Assembly: GCF_014898815.1 (NCBI RefSeq)
Contig: NW_026515429.1
Coordinates: forward strand, 26,432-90,431
Direction of reading: 5' to 3'
Origin: Panonychus citri
Lineage: Eukaryota; Arthropoda; Arachnida; Trombidiformes; Tetranychidae
DNA length: 64,000 nucleotides
Part shown: positions 35,581 to 46,336 of the stretch, one piece after another
How positions within the stretch are numbered: position 1 is the stretch's first letter
How the letters are laid out: each line of letters starts with the position of its first letter
Notes under the pieces: model-generated
What the model saw: the letters and a program-made list of their open reading frames with translations, nothing else
Told to the model about the DNA's origin: nothing
Database searches by the model: none
Position numbers and translations under genes: made by a program

Positions 35581-36036
35581 ATGTTTGATTATGAAATAAA
35601 GAAAGCTCTTTGTTCTTACGATAAATTCATAGGATGTTTTGCGCGAGATAAAATACCTTCAATAGTTGAGTATCCATCATTTATTATCGTCAATACTGAC
35701 AAGTCATCTGCTCCTGGAACGCATTGTTGCTATGAGATTTACATCGAATGAATGTGAATATTTTGATTCATTTGGTTTACTCCATTGCATCAGGAAATGA
35801 TAAATGCTATCGGGTCGCGTAAAATGTTGTGGAATGGCCGTTGTTTACAACACCCTTCTTCACGAACATGTGGAGAGTTTTGTATAGCATTTGTAAAGTT
35901 TCGCTCTCTGAAATTTTCATTCATAAAATTTATCAAGTATTTTTCTGCTGATACAAAATCTAATGATAAAACAGTAAAAAGTATAAGTTCGGATGATTGG
36001 AATACAAGTTTTCAGTTGCATAACAAAAATGGATGA
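35581..36036 (+). pseudogene. Adenain-like cysteine protease, frameshifted
   Basis: The first piece (35581-35751) has CFARDKIP and FIIVNTDKSSAPGTHC, where the His is the expected catalytic His. The usual Trp after it is replaced by Cys. A second frame carries EYFDSFG (acidic catalytic position and family D-S-F-G) near 35755-35775. The third, 35785-36036, has TCGEFC with the nucleophile Cys. This arrangement is that of adenovirus-type maturation proteases of Polintons. Two frame changes, near 35750 and 35785, interrupt it. The end overlaps the TBP-like start by 8 nt. Confidence 0.82.
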
Positions 36037-36538
36037 GTACACTTGCCCACGGGTTACAAACATGGTGGTCGCCTTCTCTCTACCTTTTGAGATAGATCTA
36101 AAACAGCTGATAAATATTTATCCTCAAACTGATTACCGACCTAAACGATTCAATGGTGCTATCATTAAGACGAAAATAAATTGTTTACTAGTATTCCGAA
36201 ATGGAAAGATTAATGTCGTCGGAAATAAGAGAATTGAGGATGCTGAAGATGCTGTTGATGAATTGTGTTTAAAATTGCATAAGAAAAAAGAATATACAAG
36301 AAGAATAGTTAATATCGTTGCTACTTGTGCATTAGGTCATCCAATTGTGTTGAATGATCTAGCAAACAATGGAGACTTTGAATATAACCCTGAAATATAC
36401 CCAGCTGCTTACTATAATATCGGTAAAGCTAAAATATCGGTTTTTCATACAGGAAAAATAATTTTCACTGGCTTTTCAGATTTTACAGATATTGTGAATT
36501 CTTTTGATGAAGTTCATTTGCTAATAAAAATGATTTGA
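36029..36538 (+). CDS. TATA-binding-protein (TBP) homologue encoded by the Polinton
   Basis: Intact 169-aa frame from the ATG at 36029 (the frame is open upstream to 35993, inside the protease). It looks like a two-repeat TBP core. Repeat 1 has TNMVVAFSLPFEIDLKQL, DYRPKRFNGAII (TBP: Y-N-P-K-R-F-A-A-V-I) and LLVFRNGKINVVGNK (TBP: L-I-F-S-S-G-K-M-V-C-T-G-A-K). Repeat 2 has RRIVNIVATCALGHPI, FEYNPEIYPAAYYNI (TBP: Y-E-P-E-L-F-P-G-L-I-Y) and ISVFHTGKIIFTGFSDF. Length equals the TBP core (about 180 aa) and there is no N-terminal extension. It would bind TATA-like DNA to direct transcription of element genes, which is inference. It is too diverged to be a recent copy of a host gene. It is in the same orientation as the capsid genes, right after the protease. 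Confidence 0.85.
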   Translation: MDEYTCPRVTNMVVAFSLPFEIDLKQLINIYPQTDYRPKRFNGAIIKTKINCLLVFRNGKINVVGNKRIEDAEDAVDELCLKLHKKKEYTRRIVNIVATCALGHPIVLNDLANNGDFEYNPEIYPAAYYNIGKAKISVFHTGKIIFTGFSDFTDIVNSFDEVHLLIKMI

Positions 36539-36561
36539 TATTTTATAAGAAAACAGTTTAT

Positions 36562-37675
36562 TTAATTAATCAATTTCATTCTATATATGAGAGATACTTG
36601 ATTTACAAATTGGACAATCGTCAAGCTGTGTCGCACAATCGATGCAAGAGATAGCGTGATCACATGGTGCGAATACTGTACCGATTTCTTTGTCGAGACA
36701 TATCTTGCAAGTGTATCTGTCCTTATCATCAGTGGGTTGTGGTAGCTCTGTAAGGGGAGTAACTGTATCTGTTGGGGAGTTGATATCATCTACGAACATC
36801 TGTCCTCGCTTCAAATATAGATAACTACATTTAGAAGTAATATGCATGGACAGCCCATGCATTATCTCCTCTCCCAATTTGAGATTGTTCCATTGCAGTT
36901 GAAACATCTGGTGTGATCGTATACTCTAGTGTAAAAGAATCCGGCCTCTGCAAGTTCTTTGGGTGTTATTATCTCATTGATCGGCCAATTTGAGAAAGTT
37001 TCAGTCCGACTTTGTAGTGTTCTAAACTGAAGGTTCAGCGGCTTAAAGTATCGTCGTCGATTGGATGATTCTGAAAATGATACCAGCCTATTTCTTGTTA
37101 TACGCCTAGATACTCTAGGAAAACGTCAGTTCGTTCTTTCGATTGCTGGAAATTGTTAGAATTTTCATTTCTGTTAGGATGTTAGAGATACCAGTGACAT
37201 TATCATTGTTTTGTGGTCTTGGGTAGTCATCAACTACATCTTCTCCCTCAATTTGGTTAAATATAATCACTCGATCCTCTGCAGTGTTATTAGAATGAAG
37301 GATTATTATTCTGTACTATCCTTGATTCTTCATTTCATAATTAACCATGACTCTTAGAGGCGTGTTTTCCTGTAGAACAACAGTTGATATAGATCTTGGT
37401 ATATTACCACAAGGAAGACCTTGGATGAAAGGACAATCTGATGAATGAAGACGATGTTCAATCCAGTGTAAATCTTGCCAGATTGAGGCGTGGTAGAGGT
37501 ATCCACAGAAAAAACATTTAACCTGTCGCGATATTCCTGTAAAGTAAAAACCATCGCGCGCTAGCTCCGTTCGGTATGAAATCTCCGTGCCCCACGCTGA
37601 TTGGAAAAAGCTTTCATATCGAGCTTGCTCGGAAGCATAAGTACTTGCATTGTTGCTTGAGTCTGTTATATTCAT
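36562..37675 (-). pseudogene. Inhibitor of apoptosis (BIR-BIR-RING), frameshifted
   Basis: The 5' piece, 37675-37316, encodes a BIR domain (start NITDSSN; CFFCGYLY, then W-x-D-x-x-W-x-E-H and H-x-x-x-x-x-C). A second BIR is readable in another frame at about 37070-36850 (ELAEAGFFYT, CFNCNG). The 3' piece, 36907-36562, ends in a RING finger (CKICLDKEIGTVFAPCDHA... CPICKSS). BIR domains bind caspases or their activators, and RING gives ubiquitin ligase activity. Such genes are common cargo of insect viruses and some adintoviruses and were probably taken from a host. Frame changes occur between the first and second BIR (37100-37316) and twice within the second. It is the only gene on the - strand, reading inward from the right terminal repeat. 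Confidence 0.88.
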
Positions 37676-37860
37676 TTTAGTAGAAAAAAGAAAGAAACTT
37701 CAGATGTGACAGAATTTTGAAATGAAAGTGAATACTCGTCAATACAAACATTTGCTTTTTATTCGAGTTCGGTCTCCTATCTCACTCTATAGATGTGCGC
37801 ACTATCAATTGTATTTTCATTGCATGTGTGATTTGGCTTGCAAAGTTGCTTCTGACCCCA

Positions 37861-37911
37861 CCCTAACAACATTAAGCTCCTCCCTTTAACGTTTAGACAC
37901 ATCTTACTACT
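37861..37911 (-). repeat. Polinton right terminal inverted repeat
   Basis: 51 bp, reverse complement of 21817-21869 apart from a 2-bp indel. It ends ...CTTACTACT. Confidence 0.93.
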
Positions 37912-37917
37912 TATCTT
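37912..37917. repeat. 6-bp target site duplication TATCTT (right)
   Basis: Exact copy of 21811-21816, directly abutting the right terminal repeat. Confidence 0.93.
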
Positions 37918-39650
37918 GATTATTTATTAAGTTCTGCCCTACTGAAAACACAAAATTATAAATAGTAAATGAAATGTTAGGCTATTCTACCTTTGCAGAA
38001 ATGTATCGAAAGGATATGAAATAATTATGAAATACAATGAATAATTGTCATTTATTTTCTTAAACCAACCAATTATTATCAAAAGAAAAGATTAAAAATA
38101 TTAATTTTTTCATGAGTATTAATACAAAACTATTGATCGTCACAATCATCAGCATTATTGCATTATAGTGGTGATTAAATCAAGGAGACTTGATTGTTAG
38201 TTGAGGAAAATAGATTAACGGAAACTGGTAAACCAATCAATTGATTATTGGATAAAGAAAAGAAATTTTTTGAATATTCATTATTTTCCCAAAGGAAATT
38301 TTGATTGTAATAGTTACAATTAGAAAAGAAAATGTTAATTTTTCAGCTCTACGCTTGGACTTTGGAAAAATTTGCGAAAAGCAACATGGTTTATGTACTT
38401 TGCTTTGATTCTCATTTAGACTAATTCTTTTTTTTCTTCTCCTGTCAATTAACTTTTAGATTTTCTCATGATTATCGTAATATAATTGACTGTGCATCTC
38501 ACTCAGGGCGTAGGTTGGATATTACCCATGGGTGCGGTTGAATGGGCTGAGTTTCTGTTATTCTCATGTCACTGAAACTTTGGCGTTCATATGAAGATCT
38601 CGACTCATTAGTACGTGATCTTTTTCTTTCACCATTTCGAACCAATTTGTGTGATAATCGAGATCGAAAAATGTTAAAGTCTTAACATTGATGCAACAAT
38701 CGATTTACTATCAATTTACATTAATCACTGGTTTACTCATCTATTGATACTTATTATTAACCCAAAGATTAGATTATGTGGTCAAGTGTGAACAAAAGTC
38801 CATCATCACGATCAATTATGATTAAATTTCAATGTTTGGGTGAAAAGAATCTACTTGTATTAATGATTATCAATCGTGATACAAAGTAAATTATGTTAAT
38901 TTGATTGATTAGTGTACTCACCCAATTCTCTGTATGTTAATTGATCAAGGAAACAGAATATTATTCTGAGTCTTATTCGCTGTTGGCTGAATGGTTTGCT
39001 TATTGAACGCCATTATCCTGTTGTCCACTGTTGATTGTTTGAGCAGTGGACAACAAGAGAAAGGTGAACAATTCACAATATCAACAGGAAAACATGATTG
39101 AAGGTACGCAACTTTTACAGGTAAAATCAGATTAGATATAAAGGAAACGGAAGGGATGAAATATGATAGAAATGATGGAAAATAAATCCAGATACAAAGA
39201 GAGATTAAAGCTGGTCAAGTTAGAGATGTGAATATTAGATAGATAGTAATTAGAATCAGAGAAGAGCTGATTGAAATTGTGAGGAAAATTTTTAGATTTG
39301 TTGTCGACTCGATGATGTGACGAGTCGAAATGACCCTTGCAAGGAGATGGACACTTGAATTTTGAGAGAAAAACAAAGAGTATGAGAGAGTCTCATTGTC
39401 ATTAAAAGTGAATGTAAAAATTGGAGAAAGATAAAAGTGAAAAGAAGATAAGTGAGCGAGAGAGCAAGAGAGCCATTCAGTGATTTGTTTGTATCTTTCA
39501 AAGTTAAACTTATCAAATTGCCATGGAAACAAATGAAAGTATCCAAAATAATTAGCATCTTCACTGGACCTTAAATTAGACTCATCACAAATAACATCAT
39601 TGGGTAACCGGCTTTACCTTTTCTCCTTTCATCCATTTATCTTCTTCCAT

Positions 39651-39688
<38 letters not shown>

Positions 39689-41169
39689 AAAAGGAATTAA
39701 TTGATAACCATTAACAAACTGGAGCTTTGATTTTACTTTTTGTATTGAAAAATGGACCGGAAATTTTGGTTACTATGAATGGTCAACAAAAATGAATGGT
39801 CATTATTATTACTCACCATGAAGATAGACCAATGGTACTCTCTTGATTGGTGTTTTAATTATCCATTTTATTTCTGGTCTGATTATTTCCATGACTTGAT
39901 TATCAGCTGAAAATACTAATATTCTTGACTGTTGGTTAATCAAATAGGATTTTCTTCCAAGAATCAACCAGCATGACGATACATTGGAAGAGGAAAAATG
40001 TTCGTGGTGATTTTTTCATCTCGTCCGGAAACAAGTCATGTTTATGGATATTGAATCTTCCTGGTTATGGTAACTTGCATGAAGAACATCATGAACCTGA
40101 TTCTAGATTAGGTTCAACTTGTGTATTTCCCTAGAAAATCATTAATATTATCTCGAATCCATTGGCAACAATTGTCCTGAGGTTGACTGGTGATCCCTTA
40201 TCCTTTTTAGAATCCATTAATTAACCTATCAACATCATTTTGGAACATTTTCTAGCAACAATTAACATCAACAATCTAATCAAGGTAAGACTATTGTAGA
40301 AAATATTCCCCATAAAAGATACAAAGTTTACTGTTGTTTATCAATCGAAACAATTAATTTTTTTATGCAGAATCAAATTTATCTTTCATCTCAACAGGAT
40401 ATTGAGAGATGTTGATTATGAAGGACAATTGAAAGAATGGCATATTGAGAGACATCTCTCTATCGATATTGATTAGTTAATCATTGTGATCAATTATCTC
40501 CTCATAACCACTATTGTCATTGGTGATCATTATCATCACCAGTGTACTTGAATATTCAAAAAAGATGAGCCAAGTGTGACCATAAACGACTGTGGGAAGG
40601 GATAAGGTTGATAAGAGGACCGGTCATTTGGAGGAGAAGACACAATTAAATATATTGACGAGGATGATAAATAATAAAATGTACACTTTATACATAATAA
40701 TATTACTAATGATTATGGTTAACAAGAAAACTCTGAAAAGTTTATCATCTTTATCTCCCATGTGAATGATGGAGAAATTCAAAGGAATATCGGGAGAGAG
40801 AGAGAGAGATAAAATCTTTCATCCATGTAGAAAAAAACTCGAAAACCGTGATGATAATTGTGATGAGGATAATTACCAATGACAAGAAGTTTAAATTGTA
40901 ATATTATGGATTAATAAAGTATAATAACAACAGGGAATCAGCATTTTAACTATTCCATCCCCTGAACAATATATTATTATCATGGTTGTTGATCTTTATG
41001 AGATAAACTGTTCATTTAAACCATAAATTCTGATAAAAGATCACATTTATTAGCAATACTTGAGCTATTAATCGATGCTTTGAATTCAATGATTCACTTT
41101 GTTTTTAATATCATGACAATCGCTGCTTTTGCTTAACGACAACTTTCATTACAATTTGTTAAATTTACA
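37918..41169. other. Host intergenic region right of the Polinton
   Basis: No gene I can support. It contains a (TC)n microsatellite at about 39652-39683 and (GA)n near 40797-40808. Short frames here (e.g. near 39215-39564 on -) follow low-complexity composition. Confidence 0.55.
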
Positions 41170-41596
41170 TTTTGAACGAGGAAATTAATCATCCAAAGAG
41201 TCGAAAATTACAAATTTTAACCTTTTTTTCTGGTAACAATTGGTCTATGTGAGCAAATTAATGTCAACTAAAACTTGTGTATAAATAATGACAAGGAAAT
41301 ACGAGTACCAATATCCACGTTTCTATGGTTTTAACAACATCGTCCGATAAAAATTAGCATATTAAAGTTCCCCTAAAGTTTCACTTACATGTTGGGTGAT
41401 AAAAACTCGAATAGAGATGAGTAATTGTTTGTTAAGAGTTCGAACCTCTAAAAAACAAACCTGATTAATTTGAAACTTCGGGAGCCACAAAGCAAATGAT
41501 AAAAAAGTATAAGTTTTGGTTTTTTATTTTTATATATCTTTAAAAGCGAATTTACTTGTGAGAGTTTCAATTGAATTTTTTCGATAACCTTCCATC

Positions 41597-41731
41597 ATGA
41601 ATTTCAATCTCTTTTCGGCTTTAATCTTTATGATGTTCTATTCCGTGCTGTTTCATCTGCACGTACTGGTAGACTATCCACTACCATGGCCGATACCTCT
41701 GCCACTACACCCTCAACTACGACAACTGTGA
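41597..41731 (+). pseudogene. Second copy of the secreted-peptide gene, apparently frameshifted
   Basis: Starts Met-Asn-Phe and a hydrophobic leader like the gene at 21092, and is preceded by the same conserved upstream region (41170-41580). As read, the frame gives a 44-aa peptide whose second half is Pro/Leu-rich and shows no dibasic site. Another frame after the leader reads a Thr/Ser-rich segment ending near 41802. It is either a broken copy or a fast-evolving paralogue using a different frame. Confidence 0.5.
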
Positions 41732-41915
41732 CAATTAGGTCATGTCGAGGATACCCCGAAGTCGTGGTTAAAATAATCATTTACTGTCTAATGTAATTAT
41801 TAACTTGATAAAGTGTTGAATTTCCGATATAAAATAACATGAATATTAGAATCTTCTGTCTTTTCCTTTAAATCAACTTTAAAACGAAACATTAAAAGGT
41901 AGTTTATACAATATA

Positions 41916-42143
41916 CAGCCAAAGACTTTGAGTTTGCAACCACTTTTAAATCATTCACGCAGTCAATGATAAGCAAATAAAGATAACTTTTGATATCTAA
42001 TCAGTTGACCATTTTAAGACTACATCACTTAAATTAGTGGACAGACTTATCATCATATCTTTGGGTTAACTGTATCTCTCATTGATTATATTCAACTGCG
42101 TGAATGATTTAGAAAGTGGTTGCAAACTCAAAGTCTTTGACTG
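41916..42143. mobile_element. 228-bp MITE, Tc1/mariner-type
   Basis: About 50-bp inverted ends (CAGCCAAAGACTTTGAG... and the complementary ...CTCAAAGTCTTTGACTG) flanked by TA at 41914-41915 and 42144-42145. No coding capacity. The end sequence differs from the 485-bp MITE, so it is a separate family. Confidence 0.85.
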
Positions 42144-42145
42144 TA

Positions 42146-44349
42146 TGTAATATCTTTTTTGCAATTGATAACCTATTTTACTATTTCATTAATCAATCGA
42201 GAATTGGGTTTGCTAAGATGGTTAGAGTTTATTTCTATCCGTGAATTTCGGTTTGATATAATATCGAAAGAAAAATATTGATGTTCGAATTGAGAAGAAA
42301 TTTCATTCATAAAATTGTTGTCAGTTTTTCTTTCACCAAGTTGATGGTGGGAAAGAAAGGATTGAATTGATGACAATTGAATAATCAGTTGATTGTCTCT
42401 TCATGAGAATTCACTTGCTGTTTAATATTAACTTTATTTCTTCTTGATGATTGAAAATATTAATCTCTTTTTCTAACTGATATGTATTGTTACTCGAAGA
42501 CCATCTAGCCTTTCGTGACTTGACTCGATTTCATGGTGACACGGAAAAAAACATGAACGATGATCCAGAATTTCAGATAGGTTGGAATATCAACTTGAAA
42601 TTATTTCTAATTCTTGGAATGATACTAATCTAAATTGACCAGCAAAAAGATGAATCCAATGTATTAATACATCTAAATGAAGTGAAATCGATTTGATTGT
42701 AACCAACCATGAACAATTATCTCATAACTAATTGATTATTCAACATCTCTTTCTATCTCCCTTTGTTCATTTAAATTCTCATTCTCATCATGAAAATTGT
42801 AAAGAAACTTATACAATATATTGTACTTACATTATTCGATCCTCGAATCAACCATGATTATCTCATCGGCTCGATCATGGAACGGAAAAGGAAGTTGGTT
42901 ATATCATTGGAATCAACTAGAATCACCACAGAAATTATAAATATAAGATACATAATATTTAAGAATCTGAAACAGTTCGGTTGACAGATAAATATGAAGT
43001 AAAATAGTTCGAGATGAAAGTTCGATGTCTCTAAATTTAGATTCGTGAGAGAAACAAAAGAGAAATATAATATAAGGGAGTTGGTGAGAAAGATACAGGG
43101 ATTTGGGAGTGAATAGAAAACGATAGAGACCAGGGTGTGTCAAGGAATCGCGTTCGAGAGATGATGATGTTCAATCGACAAAATGTAAGCCCGAAATTAA
43201 CTGATGATGAATATATTGGAAAACGCCCTAGATAAAGAGAGAGAGAGAGAGAGCAGGTAAATGATGATGAAGATGAAAAGTAAAGACAAAAGACTTTGTA
43301 TCAATTTAATGTATTAAAAGGAAAAGCATCAATAGAAGGGAAAAAGAGCAAAATCGATTTTTGATTAGCGAACTTTGCAAATATTGAATTTCCTGAATCT
43401 CGAGGAATATCTGACAATCTAATTTCTTTCATCATTATTATCATAATCATCTCACTCGATTTCCGTGGAAATATTTCTCCATCTTCCTTTTTCAACTTAC
43501 CTTTGTATCTAAGATCAATATTTTACTCTCTGTCCATACAATCTGATCGTTCAGCTGATTATATTCACTAATTATGTTAACCTAATGATGTTTAAATTGT
43601 CACAATTGTCACTGTCCTTTGAGAATCTTCAAATTGTTACCTTGATTTAGTTTTCGTATGATAATAAATCCTTACAATTATCATTATCTCTTTGATTAGA
43701 TTACTCATTTTTTTCGAGAACGGAAGTTTACTTTTATCTAATCAATCAATTTCCTGTTAAATTGCTGCGATCATAATTCATTGATTATACAATCAAGATG
43801 ATAATCATGCCTTCTAATGGGCTTCTAACCAATTTACTTAACTAAATTAAATGATGAAATGAAAAAATATCCGATTCTGTTGTTGATTTTTGAATGTGAG
43901 ATGAATAATTTGAAGAATTGATTTAATTGTTAGATTTGTGATCACAATTAACTTTCCACTGAGGTTGAAAAAAGCGACAAAGGTATAATTATATTCATTG
44001 GATATTAATTATTAATGCGAACAATTTATCATTTGAAAGAAAAGCAATCAGATTAACAATTTAATCTAAATAATTCATATTAATGATAAAATACTAATAA
44101 CGATTAAGGGAAAGGCTTTTTTATTATTTTCATCTAATGATAGGAATTAATTTAACTTCTTGATTAATGTCATGGAATCATGGGAACAATTATCTCAATT
44201 GATGAATCTATTGATTTTTAGATAAAACCAAATAGGAAATTAATTTTTAATTTTCTTTTCTATTTATGAGAGATAATTAAATTAATTGTTTTCTTCAATT
44301 TTTCTGTTTTTTTACCAGTGACAAACTAAAAAAAGATGATTAAGAAAAC
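42146..44349. other. Host intergenic region
   Basis: No gene I can support. It contains a (GA)n tract at about 43233-43253. Short open frames (42790-42984, 42913-43143, 43301-43495) show no family features. Confidence 0.5.
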
Positions 44350-44590
44350 AAATGGCCTCCGATCACGAAGTGCTATCGGTCAAGATGACGGCAACTTTAT
44401 GATATCAATGTTATGAAAACCGATGAAAACGTTTTATTTGTTCTGAGACCAGAGTTCGCCATACTGACCACTTCTCTTCCCTGATGAACAAGATTACCAT
44501 TGAACTATCGGTAAATCGATAAATGGTTAACCGAAAATCGACCAGTTGGAGCACCAAATTGAAGCCATTCCAAGAGATCGAATTGTTTTT
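44350..44590 (-). pseudogene. PPIL2 cyclophilin-domain fragment
   Basis: Diverged partial copy of about 46690-46910 of the PPIL2 gene in the same orientation. Shared blocks include GGTCAAGATGACGGCAACTTT and GCCATACTGACCACT. Several insertions and deletions destroy the frame. It is flanked by a 26-bp direct repeat (44278-44304 and 44835-44860). Confidence 0.85.
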
Positions 44591-45132
44591 CTTTATCGGT
44601 TCGAGACAACGACTGTTCGTCCAGCAAACCAATAACGACTAAAGCATTTGGATAAATATTAAAGATTGCATCTGATCATTATTTTGATGAAAACATTTTA
44701 TTCATGATTTAGATGAATCTATTGGCACCCCCAGTGTTGTATAAGTACAATGTACATGACACTCGCTGAATAATTCAGGTCGTGGACATCTTTCCTTCGT
44801 CGATTTGTTCCTGGAAATCCAATGGGAGAAAATTGAATTAATTGTTTTCTTCAATTTCTGATTGTTTACATTTGAAAAAAGAGGAAAACATATGATTTCG
44901 GATCACATGTTTACTATTACAATTTCTTGGTTTCTTGTGTTTACTTTTTGTAGTTGTTCAATTTTGTTGTTTTTATGTTAAAATTGTATTAATTTTATCA
45001 TTTAATTGTTAGTTTGGTCTTTCCAGTGATAACCAAACTATTTTGTAAAAACTGATTCTTATTTTTGTTGTTGAGATGAACTGCTGATTTAGATGAACTA
45101 AATTGTGATACTGGTTTTCTAAGAATTTAATT
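44591..45132. other. Upstream region of LIPT1
   Basis: No gene. It holds the right copy of the 26-bp direct repeat (44835-44860), and the sequence after each copy is also similar, pointing to an imperfect tandem duplication of about 0.55 kb. Confidence 0.5.
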
Positions 45133-46220
45133 ATGACAATTACTAAATTATCCAGATCAAGATTATCGTTTCTTCCTGGACATTTGTTATTAAGAACTTT
45201 AAAGACTAATGTTGATTATCGTGATAAAGTATTTAGTTCATCGGTTATCATTTCTACAAATGATAACATTTACCAGAATTTAGCTTTAGAGGATTGGCTT
45301 TACACTGGATATGGTAAATTGAAACAATCAACTAATTGGTATCATTTGTTGCTCTGGTTTAATCAACCTTGTGTCGTAATTGGTAGACATCAAAATCCAT
45401 GGAATGAGATTCATGTTAATCAATGTTCAAAGCTTAATTTACCAATTGCCCGGCGGAACAGTGGAGGTGGAACTGTTGTCCATGATCTGGGTAACCTTAA
45501 TCTTTGTTTTCTTTCTGATAAAAAATCTTACAATCGCCAGCAAAACAATCAACTAATCATCCGAACCTTGGATAAATATTATGGAATCAAATGTGAAATA
45601 TCAAGTCGGAAAATCTAATCACTTCTAATGGAGGATTCAAAGTATCAGGAACAGCGTCTAAATTAAGCTCAACCTCAGCTTATCATCATTGTACTTTAAT
45701 GGTTAATGTTGATTTATCTTTAATGGTTAAAGTGACCAAAACTGATTGTCCACTAATTGAAAATAAAGCAACACCAAGTGTTCATGCATCGGTGGAAAAT
45801 TTATCGTCTCTGAACTCAACAATCAACATGGATAATTTAATTGGTAACATTTCCACTGAATTTATCAATGAATTTGGTGATCATGGAATCATTCATGTTA
45901 ATCCTGATGAGAAACAATTTGATTCCATTGGTGAAATTTATGATAATTTAATCGATTGGAAATGGATTTTTGGTAAAACACCGAAATTCGAAGTCAAAGG
46001 TCAATCAATCGATGGAATTTCTTGTAAATTAACAGTTAATCATGGAATCATCGACAATGTTGAAACTGTCCCACCAATGAACTTTTCATTGCTCGAAGGA
46101 ATCAGATTTGTAAAGGAAGATGTTGTTTCTCAATTTATTTGTAATGAAACAAATTCTGAATCAAATTATTCAGCTGCCAAATCTTTGATAATCGAGTTGA
46201 TAGATCAAGTTTATTCTTGA
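45133..46220 (+). CDS. LIPT1: Lipoyltransferase 1 / lipoate-protein ligase A, with one apparent frameshift
   Basis: Mitochondrial enzyme that moves lipoyl groups onto E2 subunits of 2-oxoacid dehydrogenases. Piece 1, 45133-45618, has a basic N-terminal leader, PCVVIGRHQNPW and the lipoate-binding RRNSGGGTVVHDLGNLN. Piece 2, in another frame from about 45615 to 46220, starts with NGGFKVSGTASK (family K-x-S-G-T-A, where the Lys is catalytic) and SAYHHCTLM. The sequence on each side of 45610-45618 joins without a missing domain, so a single base is lost or miscalled in the run GGAAAATC. There is no room for an intron. It ends 116 bp from the convergent PPIL2 stop codon. It is probably a functional gene with an assembly error, though a recent null allele cannot be excluded. 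Confidence 0.87.
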
Positions 46221-46336
46221 AATTTGATTAAAATGGTGTCATTAATTGTCTTTTGTATAAAATAAATTATTCGAACAGAGTTAATTGTTATCAGAATCAC
46301 AGACTATTGTACACTTATGGTTGAAGATCTGGATGA

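Larger units (their letters stand above)
21817..37911. mobile_element. Polinton/Maverick (adintovirus-like) element, 16,095 bp
   Basis: Complete outline: terminal inverted repeats beginning AGTAGTAAGATG, 6-bp target duplication, and internal genes for protein-primed-type DNA polymerase B, chromodomain integrase, packaging ATPase, adenain-like protease, penton-like and hexon-like capsid proteins. This gene set defines Polintons, which are endogenous relatives of adintoviruses. Accessory genes here are a NADAR-like protein, a TBP homologue and an IAP. All genes are on + except the IAP near the right end. Gene order: polymerase, NADAR, ATPase, core-like proteins, integrase, membrane protein, penton-like, pVI-like, hexon-like, protease, TBP, IAP (-). 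Most genes are interrupted, so autonomous activity of this copy is unlikely. Confidence 0.95.

Noticed and set aside
39215..39564. Two - strand frames of 90-105 codons
   Set aside because: Overlapping, Ser/Leu/Phe-rich, no start context or homology. Typical of AT-rich intergenic DNA.
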